Shown: piece by piece, positions 44,796-55,605 of the stretch | Layout: each line of letters begins with the position of its first letter | Position numbering within the stretch: the stretch's first letter is position 1 | Origin: Muscardinus avellanarius | Taxonomy: Eukaryota > Chordata > Mammalia > Rodentia > Gliridae | DNA: 64,000 nucleotides | Assembly (NCBI GenBank): GCA_963383645.1 | Contig: OY726563.1 | Span: forward strand, 39,732,831 to 39,796,830 | Direction: 5' to 3' | Notes under the pieces: generated by a model | Seen by the model: only the letters and a program-made list of their open reading frames with translations | Database searches by the model: none | Told to the model about the DNA's origin: nothing | Made by a program: the position numbers and the translations under genes

Positions 44796-45319
44796 ACAAG
44801 CTATCCTTTCTAGACTGGGAATTTTCAAAGAGGTGTACTAAGTTGTCTTAGTCACTTCTGTGTCAGTAACAGTAACACCAACTGACTTTCTGGGCCCAGA
44901 TGGAATAAAAGGCAAAATACTTGAGAGTGTCCTACACTATAATGAAGAAAATAAAGTCAAATACATCAAAAGCTGCCAAACAATTTAGCCCCCCTCTATT
45001 CTTTGAACTCATCTCTACTGAGAGAAGAAAATGTTTAATGAGAAATAAAATCTGTCTAAATGAGAATTCTTTATTAAGACTACTAGGCTTGGAACATTTT
45101 CATCAAGTTCTGGAAACTTCAGTAGAACTCATCCATTTATCCTGGGCCCGTGTGGCCCGGACAGAATTCCAAACATCAAAGCCCAAAGCATGACAACAAC
45201 TTGGTGAACTCATGAGATTAGGGCTAATCTCATCCCAATCCTGTGAACTTTACCATTTTGATCTGGAGAAACCTAAGTATTACTCTAGATCTGCTGGTAA
45301 GAATAGCAGTGTTCTACAC
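44796..45319. other. SLC9A7 intron, unique sequence
   Basis: Nothing recognised. Confidence 0.45.
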
Positions 45320-45473
45320 CTGTGCTGTCCAATATGGCACCGCTAGTCGCGGGGACCACTGAGTGCTTGGAAGATAGCTAATACAATTGAGAGACTGCAT
45401 TTTACATTTTAGTTTAATTAGTTAAAATTTAATAGTCACACATGGCTAGTGGCTACTGAATTAGACTGTGCAG
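45320..45473 (+). mobile_element. MER5A-like hAT fossil with terminal inverted repeats
   Basis: CTGTGCTGTCCAATATGG at the left and GAATTAGACTGTGCAG at the right are the inverted ends. The interior has GACCACTGAGTGCTTGGAAG and ACACATGGCTAGTGGCTACT. Confidence 0.88.
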
Positions 45474-45527
45474 ATTCCAGAAGGTACTGGTTCCAGCCCT
45501 GTCTCTCTTTAATTATTCTCTTACTCT

Positions 45528-45612
45528 CTGTCTCTGTATTGAGCATTGAATCCAGGGGCAGTCTACCTTCAAGCTACATCCCCAGCTCTCTTATTTTAAT
45601 TTTGAAACAGGG
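45528..45612 (-). mobile_element. ID-like SINE half
   Basis: GTATTGAGCATTGAATCCAG and linker GAAACAGGGTCTTG; the next SINE replaces its B1 half. Confidence 0.8.
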
Positions 45613-45658
45613 TCTTGTTTACGCACATGTATATGTGCATGCGTGCGTGTGTGTGTTT
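45613..45658 (+). repeat. Imperfect (GT/GC/AC) purine-pyrimidine run
   Basis: ACGCACATGTATATGTGCAT then GCGTGCGTGTGTGTG. Confidence 0.8.
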
Positions 45659-45853
45659 TCCTGGGAACTGAACCCAGGAGCATTTTACCTCTCAGCTACA
45701 TCCCCTGCCCTTTTTAAATTTTTGTTTTGAAATAGAGTCTTGCTAGGTTGCTAAGAGTCTTGCTAAATTGCTGAGGCTGCCCTAGAACTCATGATCTTCC
45801 TGTCTCAACCTTCCAAGTACTGGGATTACAGGCATCTGCCACTATGCCCACCT
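45659..45853 (-). mobile_element. B1-dID SINE
   Basis: TGGGAACTGAACCCAGGAGC to CACTATGCCCACCT. Confidence 0.9.
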
Positions 45854-46224
45854 AATTTTTCTTTTACTAGAAAAGCGACAACCATTTGCTATCTTTTATG
45901 TTTTCTCAATGATAACACCCAAATTCCTGCTAGGATCCTGTGGCAACTCATCTCCAAGTCCCATAAATATTCAGTAAAACTTTGCTTGAATTGATGAGTT
46001 AAGACAGTGGAGAAATTCCTTACCTCATCAGTATGTACAATAAAATTTAGAATCTAATGCTCTTCTTTCCTGGAGCATCATTTTATCATAGTGAAAGGAA
46101 TAACTGAGCTAGAAAACCTCCATTTTGACCAATAAAAACATATTAAAAATAAAATAAAATACTAGGTACTGAAAAAATACATGTCCTAAAATATAATAAA
46201 ATAATATTTTAAAAAAGAAAAAGG
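45854..46224. other. SLC9A7 intron, AT-rich unique sequence
   Basis: Nothing recognised. Confidence 0.45.
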
Positions 46225-46418
46225 TGCTGGGTGTGATGGCGCACGCTTGTAATCCCCACGCTTGGGAGGCTGAGACAGGAGGATTGTGCAGGTTCGAAGC
46301 CAGCCACGCTGGCTTAAGAGACCCTGTTTCCAAAGAAAAATATAAAAATAGGTCTGGGAGTGTAGCCCAGAGGTAGAAGGGTTTCCAGGAACCCCAGTAC
46401 CACCAAAAAAAAAAAAAA
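46225..46418 (+). mobile_element. B1-dID SINE, second subfamily
   Basis: GCTGGGTGTGATGGCGCACG; diagnostic CTTAAGAGACCCTGTTTCC and AGAAGGGTTTCCAGGAACCC. Confidence 0.93.
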
Positions 46419-47780
46419 CTAAGAATAATTAATTGTGCCCTTGGTAAAAATGTTTTAATAACACAGCAGTCTATTTTTCTATCTAATTTAGTCTAATCTA
46501 ATGTTGATGATTTATGTACTTGTATTATTTCGGGGTCTGACAATGACAACTTGTATACATTTGTAAATATAGGGTAAATGTAGATTGTAGTAATGATGTG
46601 GTTTTCTTTTCCACATAAATCTTGGAATATTTTATTGAGATTCTCTTTCTCCTATCTATAAAGAGCAAGTAGAGAAATGCTAGTTAACTCAGACATTTGG
46701 CTAATAAAATTCTGACACAACCACCTTCAGATCTAGTCATGAACACAGCCTGGACACCTGGGGTTCTGAGGACAGTCCTACCCAACGTCTGCTTTCCACT
46801 TTCCTTTTATTATCTGTCTGCCATGGAAATATTAATCTTCACTATGGCCTCTTGGGATCAACCACCTGTCTGAGATGCAGTCCAAACTCTTGACACCATA
46901 GAACCTGAAAGAACCACGCTCCCGTCCCCAGACAGAGGAATCTGGGAAGGTCCTTAGGGTTTCTTGGAGGTTCCTACTAGTAGTATACATGTTTAATAGG
47001 AGAGTTCCCAAAAGGAATCAAAACCTGTTTCCCAGCTTGCTACTGAAATTTAATGCCAAATAAAAAAGTTCAGGGACCATGAGACACAAGTGACGTTTTT
47101 CTGCAATTTCCCCTCTTAAGGCTGTTTACTTTAGGGTGATTTCATAATTACTTTTCTGGCAGGCTTGAGGGCCCCTTGGACCAATCTCCAAGGATGACAC
47201 AGGACCCTGGGGATTCCTACAGAAGGCCCCACCCTTGAGGCAAAGCCCAGAACCGAAATGGCCTCTGGGAAAAGGTAGTAAAGTAATGGGCCAGGGTGTT
47301 TGGTGTGGTGCTAGGCAGCACAAAAGACCAGATATAAGATTTTAATTGTATATTTAAAGCCTTAGAAAACTTGCTATGGTGCCTTAACTTCTAAAATTCC
47401 TAGTTTCAGGTGACTTCCAATAATATACATTTCTCTCCTGCCCTTTTAAAAGGCTTTACTGATCCAGGACACCATGTAAACCAGGAACGCTTTGTGCTGC
47501 TTTGTCGCATCACATTTAGCCCTCCCCTGACATCTAGGCTGAGCTCACTGGAGCACACACAACAGTCTCTTCTTCCAGAATGAACTGAATTATGCTTATT
47601 TGCATTAAAATTAGACAGGCCAATACCAAATGAGAAAAGAATCAAACTGATGTGCTTATTCTGAAATGATTAAGTACTGAGAATTAATAACCTCCCTTCG
47701 GGTATATTAATTTGTCCATTCTGATTAACAGGCAAAATGCCATGGAGACTCAGAAATTTGAGTAGTGTCTTACTTTAATT
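46419..47780. other. SLC9A7 intron, unique sequence
   Basis: About 1.36 kb with no recognised repeat. Confidence 0.5.
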
Positions 47781-47863
47781 ATTTTTTGGAGGATGGTGCT
47801 GGGGTGGTCCCATGGTCCTGTGCGTGGTAAGCACATGTTTCACCACGGAGCTACAACCCAGTA
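47781..47863 (-). mobile_element. ID-like SINE half
   Basis: GGTGCTGGGGTGGTCCCATG and GTAAGCACATGTTTCACCAC: a classical ID/tRNA-type unit in complement. Confidence 0.7.
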
Positions 47864-47910
47864 AAAATAATTTAAAATTTTAATGGTTAAGATTATGAAT
47901 AATATTTTGT

Positions 47911-48106
47911 GTGTTTGGCACTGGGGATTGGACATTATACCTCTGAGCTCTATCCCTAGCCTTATTTTATTTTTAATTTTGAAACAGGGTCTCACTAGAT
48001 TGAAGAGAGTCTCACTATTTGCTAAGACTGTCCTCAAACCTGTAATCCTTCTGTCTCAGCCTTCCAAATACTAGGATTACAAGTGTGCATCACCATGCCT
48101 GGCTTA
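47911..48106 (-). mobile_element. B1-dID SINE
   Basis: GTTTGGCACTGGGGATTGGA to CACCATGCCTGGCTT; part of the ID unit is deleted. Confidence 0.9.
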
Positions 48107-48240
48107 AGATTCTGAATAATTTGAGGAATGAGAGATATATACCTTCATATAAAACCTTGGATACCAGATCACTACCTGAACCCTCTCCTTTCCCAAGTGT
48201 AATAACTTATCTTTGTCTAAAGGATTCTCCTCTTAATATA

Positions 48241-48410
48241 TTTTTGTATTGGGGATTGAATCTAGGAACATTCTACTTCTGAGCTATAATTCCAGCCTTT
48301 TTTATTATATTTTTGATATCAAGACCTAAGGATCTTGCTAAGTTGCTGAGGTTGGCCTTGAATCTGCAAGCCCCTGTCTCAGCCTCCCAAGTACTGAGAT
48401 TTGACCTTCC
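48241..48410 (-). mobile_element. B1-dID SINE, truncated at the B1 end
   Basis: GTATTGGGGATTGAATCTAG to CTCCCAAGTACTGAGATTTG. Confidence 0.85.
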
Positions 48411-48417
48411 CTGTACT

Positions 48418-48655
48418 ATTATTATTTTTATTTTGGTACTGGGAATTGGACCCAGGGAAATTCTACCTTTGAACGACACTCCAACCCTATTTGTTTATTT
48501 ATTTACTTATTTATTTATTTATTTATAAAGAAAGTTTCAATAGGTTTCTGAGGATCATGCTAAGTTGCTGACACTGGCCTTAAACCCACATTCTTCCTGT
48601 CTCAGAATCCCAAGTACTGGGAATTATAGTTACATACAACCATACCTGACCTGAC
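48418..48655 (-). mobile_element. B1-dID SINE with (TTTA)n linker
   Basis: GGTACTGGGAATTGGACCCA, a (TTTA)n block at 48503-48530 in the linker, B1 complement ending AACCATACCTGACC. Confidence 0.88.
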
Positions 48656-48749
48656 TTTCCTTCTTGATAGTGGAGTGCTTCAGCAAAAAAAGGTTTCCTC
48701 TGCAACTTATGTGGTTCCTAAAGTCTGATCTCCAAAAATAAGCTTTTGT

Positions 48750-48835
48750 GTGTGGAGTGTGTGGGTGTGTGGGGGGGGTGTGTGTGGGTGCACATCCACA
48801 TGCACATGTGAATGCATGTGTGCATGTGTATGTTG
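48750..48835 (+). repeat. GT/GC-rich alternating run
   Basis: GTGTGTGGAGTGTGTGGGTG, then GGGGGGGTGTGTGTGGGTGC and (CACATG)-like units. Confidence 0.8.
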
Positions 48836-48861
48836 AATAATTTCAAAAGTGCCAACCAAAC

Positions 48862-49032
48862 CAGGCATGATGGCACATGCCTGTAATCCCAGGACTTGGG
48901 AGGCTGAGACAGGAGGGTCGCAGGTTTGAGACTAGCGACCAGCAACTTAGTGAGACCTTGTTTCAAAATAAAAAAATAAAAACATGCTGGAGTGTATCTC
49001 GGAGGTAGAATGTCCTTGGGTTTAATACCAAG
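48862..49032 (+). mobile_element. B1-dID SINE
   Basis: CCAGGCATGATGGCACATGC to TTTAATACCAAGTAACGTGC. Confidence 0.9.
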
Positions 49033-49035
49033 TAA

Positions 49036-49052
49036 CGTGCGTGTGTGTGCGT

Positions 49053-49081
<29 letters not shown>
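49036..49081 (+). repeat. Self-complementary (GT)n/(CA)n run
   Basis: GCGTGTGTGTGCGTGCACAC runs into (AC)n, so the strand can fold on itself and is a Z-DNA-type alternating tract. Confidence 0.9.
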
Positions 49082-49083
<2 letters not shown>

Positions 49084-49943
49084 GTGTCAACCCAGTGAAC
49101 TTAAATACCTCAATTGACCTCATGCATGTCATTACAGTGTACATCCCAGCAGCGGCATGCCAAGACCTGGGCCCCACTACAGGTATCACTGCTTTTACCA
49201 CTACCCTCACAATACCAAGAACAGAGTTCAAGTCCATTTTGCATTTGCTCTCTCTACCAGCACTGAGAATCAGGTGAGGAAGAATGCATGCCAATTAGAG
49301 GGATACAGAAAGCAGAGTAGAGGTGTTACCGTTTTTAACTGCTTGCCTACATGTTATCATCAGCCTTGAGTATAATTATATCATAAACTTGGGTGGGCAC
49401 CGAGAAACAGGTATCATTTTGTTTAAAAAATGTTCTTCATGCCTTCTGAATTACTATGAGAAAGTATAAGCACACAAATACATACTTTAAAAAACCACAA
49501 CAGCACTGGTATTTAATTAAGATGAAACAAGCCGTGCCCCACTCATGGCTAAAAAATGAAATGCTAGTTCTCTGTACAAGTTACAAGCCTTGCTTCCCAG
49601 ATTATAAACTGGATTTTGTGAGGGGAAGTGTCCACTGCTCTGAAAATGAGCCATTCTCACCAGTGACCTCAGCTGTCCTGAAAGGAGACACTTGCCAACT
49701 TGGGCTTTGGTGGTGATCACACATTGTCCAAGATGCAGGGGAAGGGGACAGAACTCCAGGTCGCCCCAGAGAAAAGGGAGAAGAATGGTTAGAATGGACT
49801 TAACCTCGCACCCCTTGGCTAAACAGGGTGGGGGTGATGCACACAAGAAGGAAGACACAAACAGAATAAAGAGAAATATCTTAGGTTAGAAAGAGGAGGA
49901 AAGCCAGGCCCGGTTCATTGTTTGCTGGGGTGCCTTGTATCAC
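49082..49943. other. SLC9A7 intron, unique sequence
   Basis: Non-repetitive up to the GTGATA donor of the 60-nt exon on the minus strand. Confidence 0.5.
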
Positions 49944-50003
49944 CTGAAGTACTGCCAGCGGCGTTCGTTCTGGTCCTCTTCAGAGGTCTCCTCCACGCCA
50001 ACT
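49944..50003 (-). CDS. SLC9A7: SLC9A7 coding exon, tail segment 1 (60 nt, VGVEETSEEDQ...)
   Basis: Read on the minus strand, the exon follows a pyrimidine-rich acceptor ending CTGCCCAG and stops at a GTGATA donor. One base completes the previous codon, 19 codons encode an acidic stretch (VGVEETSEEDQNERRWQYF), and two bases (AG) carry over to join the A of the next exon as arginine. It is the first part of the cytosolic tail, just after the last membrane helix in this family. Its length is a multiple of three and it enters and leaves in the same phase, so skipping it would keep the frame. It begins with nearly the same bases as the following exon (A-GTT-GGN-GTN-GA). Confidence 0.92.
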
Positions 50004-50129
50004 CTGGGCAGCAGAAGAAGGGAATGTGAGTGTGATGGGGACAACATGGGTGCCCCAAGTTCTGGGCACACGACCATGTCCACGAAAGGATAGGCTGTGT
50101 TGCTCTCAATATAAATCCATACCCCTCTT

Positions 50130-50216
50130 TTGTTAAGGGGTGTGGGAGGGTGCTGAGGAGGGAATCCAGGGCCTCTCACATGCTAAGCAAACACTCTACC
50201 ATGGAGCTACATACCG
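50130..50216 (-). mobile_element. ID-like SINE half
   Basis: GCTGAGGAGGGAATCCAGGG and CTAAGCAAACACTCTACCAT: a classical ID unit in complement, about 130 bases upstream of the 60-nt exon. Confidence 0.7.
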
Positions 50217-50261
50217 CTCTGAAACTGTCGCCAGTCTCAAAAATCCAGAGAGGCTGCTAAA

Positions 50262-50478
50262 ATTTTTTTGGTGGTACTGGGGGTGGAACCCAAGGCCTTT
50301 TCTACCTCCGGGCTATACTCCCAGACCTATCTTTATGTTTCATTTGGAAACAGGGTCTCACTAAGTTGCTGTGAGCCTCACTAAGTAGCTGAAGCTGTCT
50401 TCAAACCTGTGCGACCATCCTGTCTCAGCCTCCCTCCCAAGCGCTGGGATTACAAGGATGCGCCACCACACCCAGCCT
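50262..50478 (-). mobile_element. B1-dID SINE
   Basis: GGTACTGGGGGTGGAACCCA to GCGCCACCACACCCAGCC, with CTCCCTCCC duplicated. Confidence 0.92.
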
Positions 50479-50502
50479 AAATTTAAATTTAAAGCAACAA
50501 TA

Positions 50503-50701
50503 TGCTGGGCGTGGTGGTGCATACCTTGTAATTCCAGTACTTGAAAGGCTAAGACAGGAGGATCACAGATTCCTGGCCAGCCTTGGCAACTTAGTGAGGC
50601 CTTCAGTAACTTAGTGAGACCCTGTTTCAAAACAAAAACTAAAAAGGGCTGGGAGTTTAGCTTGCAGGTAGAATGCCCCTGGGTTCAATCCCCAGTACCG
50701 C
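50503..50701 (+). mobile_element. B1-dID SINE
   Basis: GCTGGGCGTGGTGGTGCATA to CAATCCCCAGTACCGCAAC. Confidence 0.93.

Positions 50702-50749
<48 letters not shown>
50701..50749 (+). repeat. (CA)n microsatellite, about 24 units
   Basis: Uninterrupted SINE tail. Confidence 0.97.
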
Positions 50750-50750
<1 letters not shown>

Positions 50751-50885
50751 CAATGATCCAGGTCAAATGAGGCAAATGAGTTGCAATTAGAGATGATATT
50801 AAATTTCTCCAAATATAAACTAATAAAGCTAGAGGAATAAATGCATCATATAATGAAATGCATACACATTTTCAAGATTCATGTA

Positions 50886-51308
50886 GCCAGGCATGGTGGC
50901 ACATGCTTGTAATCCCAGCATTCGGGAGGCTGAGACTGGAGGATCGTGGTTCATGGACAGCCTCAGCTACTTAGTAAGGGTCTTCGCAAGTCAATGGGAC
51001 CTGTTTCACAAATAAAAAGACTAAGGCCGGGCATGCTTATAATCCTAGTACTTGGGATGCTGAAACAGGAAGATCCCACAGTTTGAAGCCAGCCTTAGCT
51101 ACCTAGTGAGGCTCTCAGCACCTTAGAGAGACTCTGTTTCAAGATAAACATATAAAATAGGTCTCAGAGTGTAGCCTGGAGAAAGAAGGCCCCTGGGTTC
51201 CATCCCCAGTACCATAAAAAATAAAAATAAAATAAAAATACTAAAAAATAGGGCTGGGGGTATAGCTTGGAGGTATAATACCCCTGGGTTCCATCCTCAG
51301 TACTGCAA
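50886..51308 (+). mobile_element. SINE within SINE
   Basis: Outer copy: 50886-51024 (AGCCAGGCATGGTGGCACAT ... AATAAAAAGACTAA) and 51240-51308 (TAGGGCTGGGGGTATAGCTT ...). Inner copy 51025-51235 starts GGCCGGGCATGCTTATAATC and ends in AAAATAAAAATA. AAAAGACTAA and AAAATACTAA flank the inner one. Confidence 0.9.

Positions 51309-51350
<42 letters not shown>
51307..51350 (+). repeat. (AAT)n microsatellite, about 14 units
   Basis: Tail of the outer SINE. Confidence 0.96.
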
Positions 51351-51351
<1 letters not shown>

Positions 51352-51488
51352 TGTTTCATGAGGCATGATATATCCACACAGAAAACAGAACATTAGTATT
51401 TAACAGATATTTCAAGTGTTTATGCATATTTTTCACATACTTGACAGAAAGAGCAAAAACTACCATATTATTGAAAAGCAATAACATA

Positions 51489-51664
51489 CTTGTAATCCCA
51501 GCATTCAGGAGGCTGAGACAGGAGGATCATGGTTTGTGAACAGCCTCAGTTACTTAGTGAGGTCCTCTGCAACTCAGTAAGACTCTGTTTCAAAAATAAA
51601 GAATAAAAAATAGGGCTGAGGGTATAGCTTGGAAGTAGAATGCCTTTGGGTTCCACCCCCAGTA

Positions 51665-51666
<2 letters not shown>
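51489..51666 (+). mobile_element. B1-dID SINE, 5' truncated
   Basis: Starts at ACTTGTAATCCCAGCATTCA and ends CCACCCCCAGTACCAC. Confidence 0.92.
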
Positions 51667-51712
<46 letters not shown>

Positions 51713-51716
51713 ACAC
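51664..51716 (+). repeat. (CA)n microsatellite, one TA interruption
   Basis: About 25 units. Confidence 0.96.
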
Positions 51717-51756
51717 AAAGAAAAGCAACAACAACACTTAAGAAGACAAAAACAGG

Positions 51757-51954
51757 TCTTTTTTTGTGTGTGGTACTATGGATTGAACTCAGGGGCATTC
51801 TACCTCTGAGCTATATACCCAGCCATATTTTTTTAACTTTTTTATTTTGAAAGAGAGTCTCACCAAGTTGCTGAGGCTGGCTTTGAACTTGTGGTCCTCC
51901 TGTCTCAGCCTCCCAAGTACTGGGATTACAAGCATACACCACTATGCCTAGCTT
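51757..51954 (-). mobile_element. B1-dID SINE
   Basis: GGTACTATGGATTGAACTCA to CACCACTATGCCTAGCTT. Confidence 0.92.
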
Positions 51955-52089
51955 GATGGCCCTTTTTTTAGACAAGCAAACCAAAATGCCAATAGGTTTG
52001 ACCTGAAGGTTAAGGAAGCCAACTTCTGCTATTCTCTTTCCCTTGTGTCCTTGGACTTGACCTGCTCCACTTTCATGTTCCTTAATTCA

Positions 52090-52092
<3 letters not shown>

Positions 52093-52131
<39 letters not shown>
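52093..52131 (+). repeat. (TG)n microsatellite
   Basis: About 19 units, tail of the next reversed SINE. Confidence 0.96.
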
Positions 52132-52132
<1 letters not shown>

Positions 52133-52337
52133 CACTACAAGGTACTAGAGATGGAACCCAGGGGCACTCTACCTCTAAGCTACACCCCAGCCCTATTTTA
52201 TTTTTTATTTGAAAATAGGGTCTCACTAAGTTGCAGAGTGCTTCACTAAGTTGCTGAGGCTGGACTCGAACCTGCAATCTTCCAGTCTCAGCCTTCCAAG
52301 TACTGAGATTATAGGCATGCATCACCATGCCCAGCTT
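52132..52337 (-). mobile_element. B1-dID SINE
   Basis: GGTACTAGAGATGGAACCCA to CATCACCATGCCCAGCTT. Confidence 0.93.
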
Positions 52338-52382
52338 AGTGGACCTTTCAATTAGTTACATGTTCAAAATATGACTTAAAAC

Positions 52383-52576
52383 CAGGCATGGTAGTGCACG
52401 CTTGTAATCCCAGCACTTGGAAGGCTGAGACAGGAGGATCACAGGTTTGTGGCCAGCCTCAGCTACTTAGTGAGGCCCTCCACAACTTAGACCCTATTTC
52501 AAAATAAAGAATAAAAACAGGGCTGAGGATGTAGTGTGGAGGTAGAATGCCCCTGGGTTCAATCCCCAGTACCAAA
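52383..52576 (+). mobile_element. B1-dID SINE
   Basis: CCAGGCATGGTAGTGCACGC to CAATCCCCAGTACCAAACAC. Confidence 0.93.
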
Positions 52577-52819
52577 CACAAAAAAGGAAAGACTTAAGCC
52601 AGACTCTCCATGTTAATATAGTATTGAAAAATTACAACAAATACCCAAATACCAAGAGACAATCTGGGATTCAGTTAATATAAGACTGATATTTGGGTAA
52701 CAACAACAACAACAACAACAATAATAACAATAGTAGTAAGTATTAATATCAGATAATATAAAAGCTAAAATATTTTAAGTGCTTACCATGTGCCAAAGGG
52801 CCTATTTTGTGGGAGAACA

Positions 52820-52900
52820 TTTTTTGCAGTACTGGGGATCAAACTCAGGACCTTATGCATGCTAGACAAGTGCTCTACCACTGAGCCACAGCCCCAGTCC
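52820..52900 (-). mobile_element. Classical ID element
   Basis: GCAGTACTGGGGATCAAACT, CAGGACCTTATGCATGCTAG and TGCTCTACCACTGAGCCACA: the full complement of a tRNA-derived ID unit, unlike the modified ID halves of the fused SINEs. Confidence 0.88.
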
Positions 52901-52956
52901 CTTATGAGAAAATTCTTTTTCACATTTATTTATAATCGCTTTTATCATCACACTAT

Positions 52957-53090
52957 GGTTGTCCCTATTATATTGGTGAAGAAACCAAGGGTTAGAGGCA
53001 CAATAAGTTGCCCAAGGTCACAAAGGTTGAAACAGTGGAAGCCACACCAACTCAGAGCTCCAGAACCCCAGTTCCTCCCCTTATCGGACA
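52957..53090 (-). mobile_element. MIR fragment
   Basis: GAAACCAAGGGTTAGAGGCA then GTTGCCCAAGGTCACAAAGG: the complement of the MIR core (GTGACCTTGGGCAA). Confidence 0.8.
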
Positions 53091-53480
53091 CTGCCTTTGA
53101 GTACAAAGTGGCATCTGTACACTCTTCAAAAATATCATTAGAAATGCTATTACATGAAAAGCTCAGGGATTCTCCTGCCTTAAGTCCTTGTAATCTTGCA
53201 AAGCCCTTTATCAGAAATTCCTAGTCATAAGAGGATTATACCAAGCAGGTATTGGTGTCCCTACGTGTCCTTGAAGGATTACATTACTACCCTCTGGGGT
53301 GTGAAGGTCACCTGTTTATGTGGCTGGCTGGTCATGCATCCTTCCACTGCCGCCCACCTCATCCTCACTACCACTTCATGTGCCTTCCTTGAAGCTGGGG
53401 ACAGCCACAATGCCAGCAAGGTGGTAAAAGGTTCATCAGCTGCAACAACCCCAGGATCATTTGTTTAAATTGCCAAAATT
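53091..53480. other. SLC9A7 intron, unique sequence
   Basis: Nothing recognised. Confidence 0.45.
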
Positions 53481-53592
53481 GCATGGTGGCCCACACCTGT
53501 AATTCCAATACTTTGGAGGCTGAGACAGAGGATAACAGGTTCAAAGTCAGCCTTGGCAATTCAGGGAGACCCTGTTTAAAAAAAAAAAGAGG
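53481..53592 (+). mobile_element. B1 half of a SINE
   Basis: GCATGGTGGCCCACACCTGT to GGGAGACCCTGTTTAAAAAA; no ID half. Confidence 0.85.
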
Positions 53593-53597
53593 GGGTA

Positions 53598-53800
53598 AAC
53601 GGGTTTGGTGGCACGTGTTTGTAATCCCAACCTTTGGAAGGCTGAGACAGGAGGATTGTGGTTTGCAGCCAGCCTCAGCTATTTAGTGAGGCCTTTTGCA
53701 ACTCCTTGAGACCCTGCTTCAAAATAAAGACTAAAAAATAGGGCTAGGGGTAGAGCTCAGATGTAGAATGCCCCTGGGTTCCACCCCTCGTGCTGCAAAA
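53598..53800 (+). mobile_element. B1-dID SINE
   Basis: ACGGGTTTGGTGGCACGTGT to CCACCCCTCGTGCTGCAAAA. Confidence 0.92.
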
Positions 53801-53810
53801 AATAAAAAGA

Positions 53811-53876
53811 GGGGTGACTGGGATTGTAGTTCAGAGGTAGAATGCTTCTGAGTTCAATCCCCAGTAACATGAAAAA
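53811..53876 (+). mobile_element. ID-like SINE half
   Basis: GGGGTGACTGGGATTGTAGT to CAATCCCCAGTAACATG; probably the ID part of the 53481 copy, split off by the 53598 insertion. Confidence 0.85.
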
Positions 53877-53983
53877 TATGTTTAATAAAAAATAAATATT
53901 TGTCCTGGATGTGCTACTCTGTACTGATTTTTTTCATTTATCACTTTAAAAGCAACCATTTCATTAAATTGTGTTTTGTATTT

Positions 53984-54016
53984 AAAAATAAATAATAAAT
54001 AAATAAATAAATAAAT
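53984..54016 (+). repeat. (AAAT)n run
   Basis: AATAAATAATAAATAAATAA pattern. ATTGCCAAAATTG occurs on both sides of the 53481-54016 block (53469-53481 and 54015-54027), which suggests the composite inserted as one or more SINEs. Confidence 0.85.
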
Positions 54017-54162
54017 TGCCAAAATTGTGTTCTTTGTGAATGAGAATACTTACTCAAGAGATTAAGAATAATACTGTGTAGTTTGTGTATTATTAGGGAA
54101 AATTACATAATTTTATCATTAAAATAACAATCACAAAACTCCTATTTAAAAGTATACATTGA

Positions 54163-54367
54163 TGGCCAGGTGTGGTGGTGCATGTTTGCAATCCTAGTAC
54201 TTAGGAGGCTGAGACGGAGGATCACAGGTTCGAGGACAGCCTCAGCAATTTCGATAGGCCCTCAGCAACCCAGTGAGACCCTGTCTCAAAATAAAAAAAG
54301 ATAGATAGGGCTGGGGGTATAAGCTCAGAGGTCGAATGCCCCTGAGTTCAATCCCTATTACCACATA
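54163..54367 (+). mobile_element. B1-dID SINE with target duplication
   Basis: GCCAGGTGTGGTGGTGCATG to CAATCCCTATTACCACATAA. AAAAGTATACATTG flanks it on both sides (54150-54163 and 54369-54382). Confidence 0.92.
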
Positions 54368-54914
54368 AAAAAGTATACATTGGACTTATGGAAAGCAATT
54401 ACTTATCTTTGTGTTTGTAGTTTTATTCATTTTTATTTTATACATACTTGGAGTTAGCCATGGTTACAATTTATAACTGACTCCTAATTATTTCCAGTGG
54501 AATTCCAAGACTACCCTGAGCATCTGCCTTCTGAGAATCTACTTAACAGGTCATTGGGGCCTCTATCTGCACTCTGGAGAAATAAGGAACAAGTTGATAC
54601 TGAGCCTGCTGAGGTCACAGGGGTAACACCACACTGAACACCAGGGACTTTCTAAGTCAATTTTAAAATAAGAACCTGGCCTAGAGAAATGACTCGTGGC
54701 CATCAAGTAAATACCACAAACCAGAAAAACCAATCAGTCTCATTACCTTATTTTGGAGGGACTTTCTTTTAATGTAATCTCTGTAAATGTCAGTTTCGAT
54801 ATTGCATGATCATTGTTTATACTTATCTAGAAAAATGCAATGAAATGATAACATACGTACTTCTCAACAATGGCACACTTTGCTTCGTTATGCTGTCTAA
54901 GTAGAGTTGGACAG
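54368..54914. other. SLC9A7 intron, AT-rich unique sequence
   Basis: Nothing recognised. Confidence 0.45.
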
Positions 54915-55237
54915 AAGGGAGGAAATATAAAGACAGGAGCAGGAGTCAATTAAATGAAAAATAGAAAACCAGTTAAATAAACAGCTAGTTCTTGGAAAAG
55001 ATCAAAAGAATTGACAGAGCTCTAGCAAGACTACCAGAAAAGAGAGAAGACACATTATCAGAAATGAAATAATTTTAAAAATCAGGAATACAATGGAGAA
55101 CATCATCCTAGACATTGCAGATATCAAAAGTATAAGGCAATGCTATAAGTAATATAAACTTGACAGCATAGATGAAACGGACCAATTTCACCCCTATCAC
55201 AACTTACTCAATAGGAAATATGAAATCTGAATAGCCC

Positions 55238-55243
55238 TATATT

Positions 55244-55278
<35 letters not shown>

Positions 55279-55469
55279 TTTTGGTGGTACTGGGGTTCCT
55301 GGAAGCCCTTCTACCTCTGGGCTACACTCCCAGACCCATTTATATACATATATTTTTTATTTGGAAACAGGATCTCTTAAGCCAGCGCGGCTAGCTTCGA
55401 ACCTGTGCAATCCTCCTGTCTCCGCCTCCCAAGCGCAGGGATTACAAACGTGCGCCACCACGCCCAGCT
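55238..55469 (-). mobile_element. B1-dID SINE, second subfamily, with target duplication
   Basis: GAATAGCCCTATATTTTA on the left and GAATAGCCCTGTATTTTA on the right flank a (TTTA)n tail and GGGGTTCCTGGAAGCCCTTC. Confidence 0.95.
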
Positions 55470-55515
55470 TGAATAGCCCTGTATTTTAAACATAGTTTAA
55501 AAATTCCTGCAAAAA

Positions 55516-55605
55516 GGCTGGGTGTGGGTTTCCAAATTTAAAAAAAAAATGGGTCTGGGAGTGTAGCCTAGAGGTAGAAGGGCTTCCAGGAACCACCAAA
55601 GAAAA
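55516..55605 (+). mobile_element. Internally deleted SINE (second subfamily) with target duplication
   Basis: GGCTGGGTGTGGGTTTCC jumps to an A-run and GGGTCTGGGAGTGTAGCCTA; AAAATTCCTGCAAAA flanks both sides. Only about 90 bases long. Confidence 0.9.
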
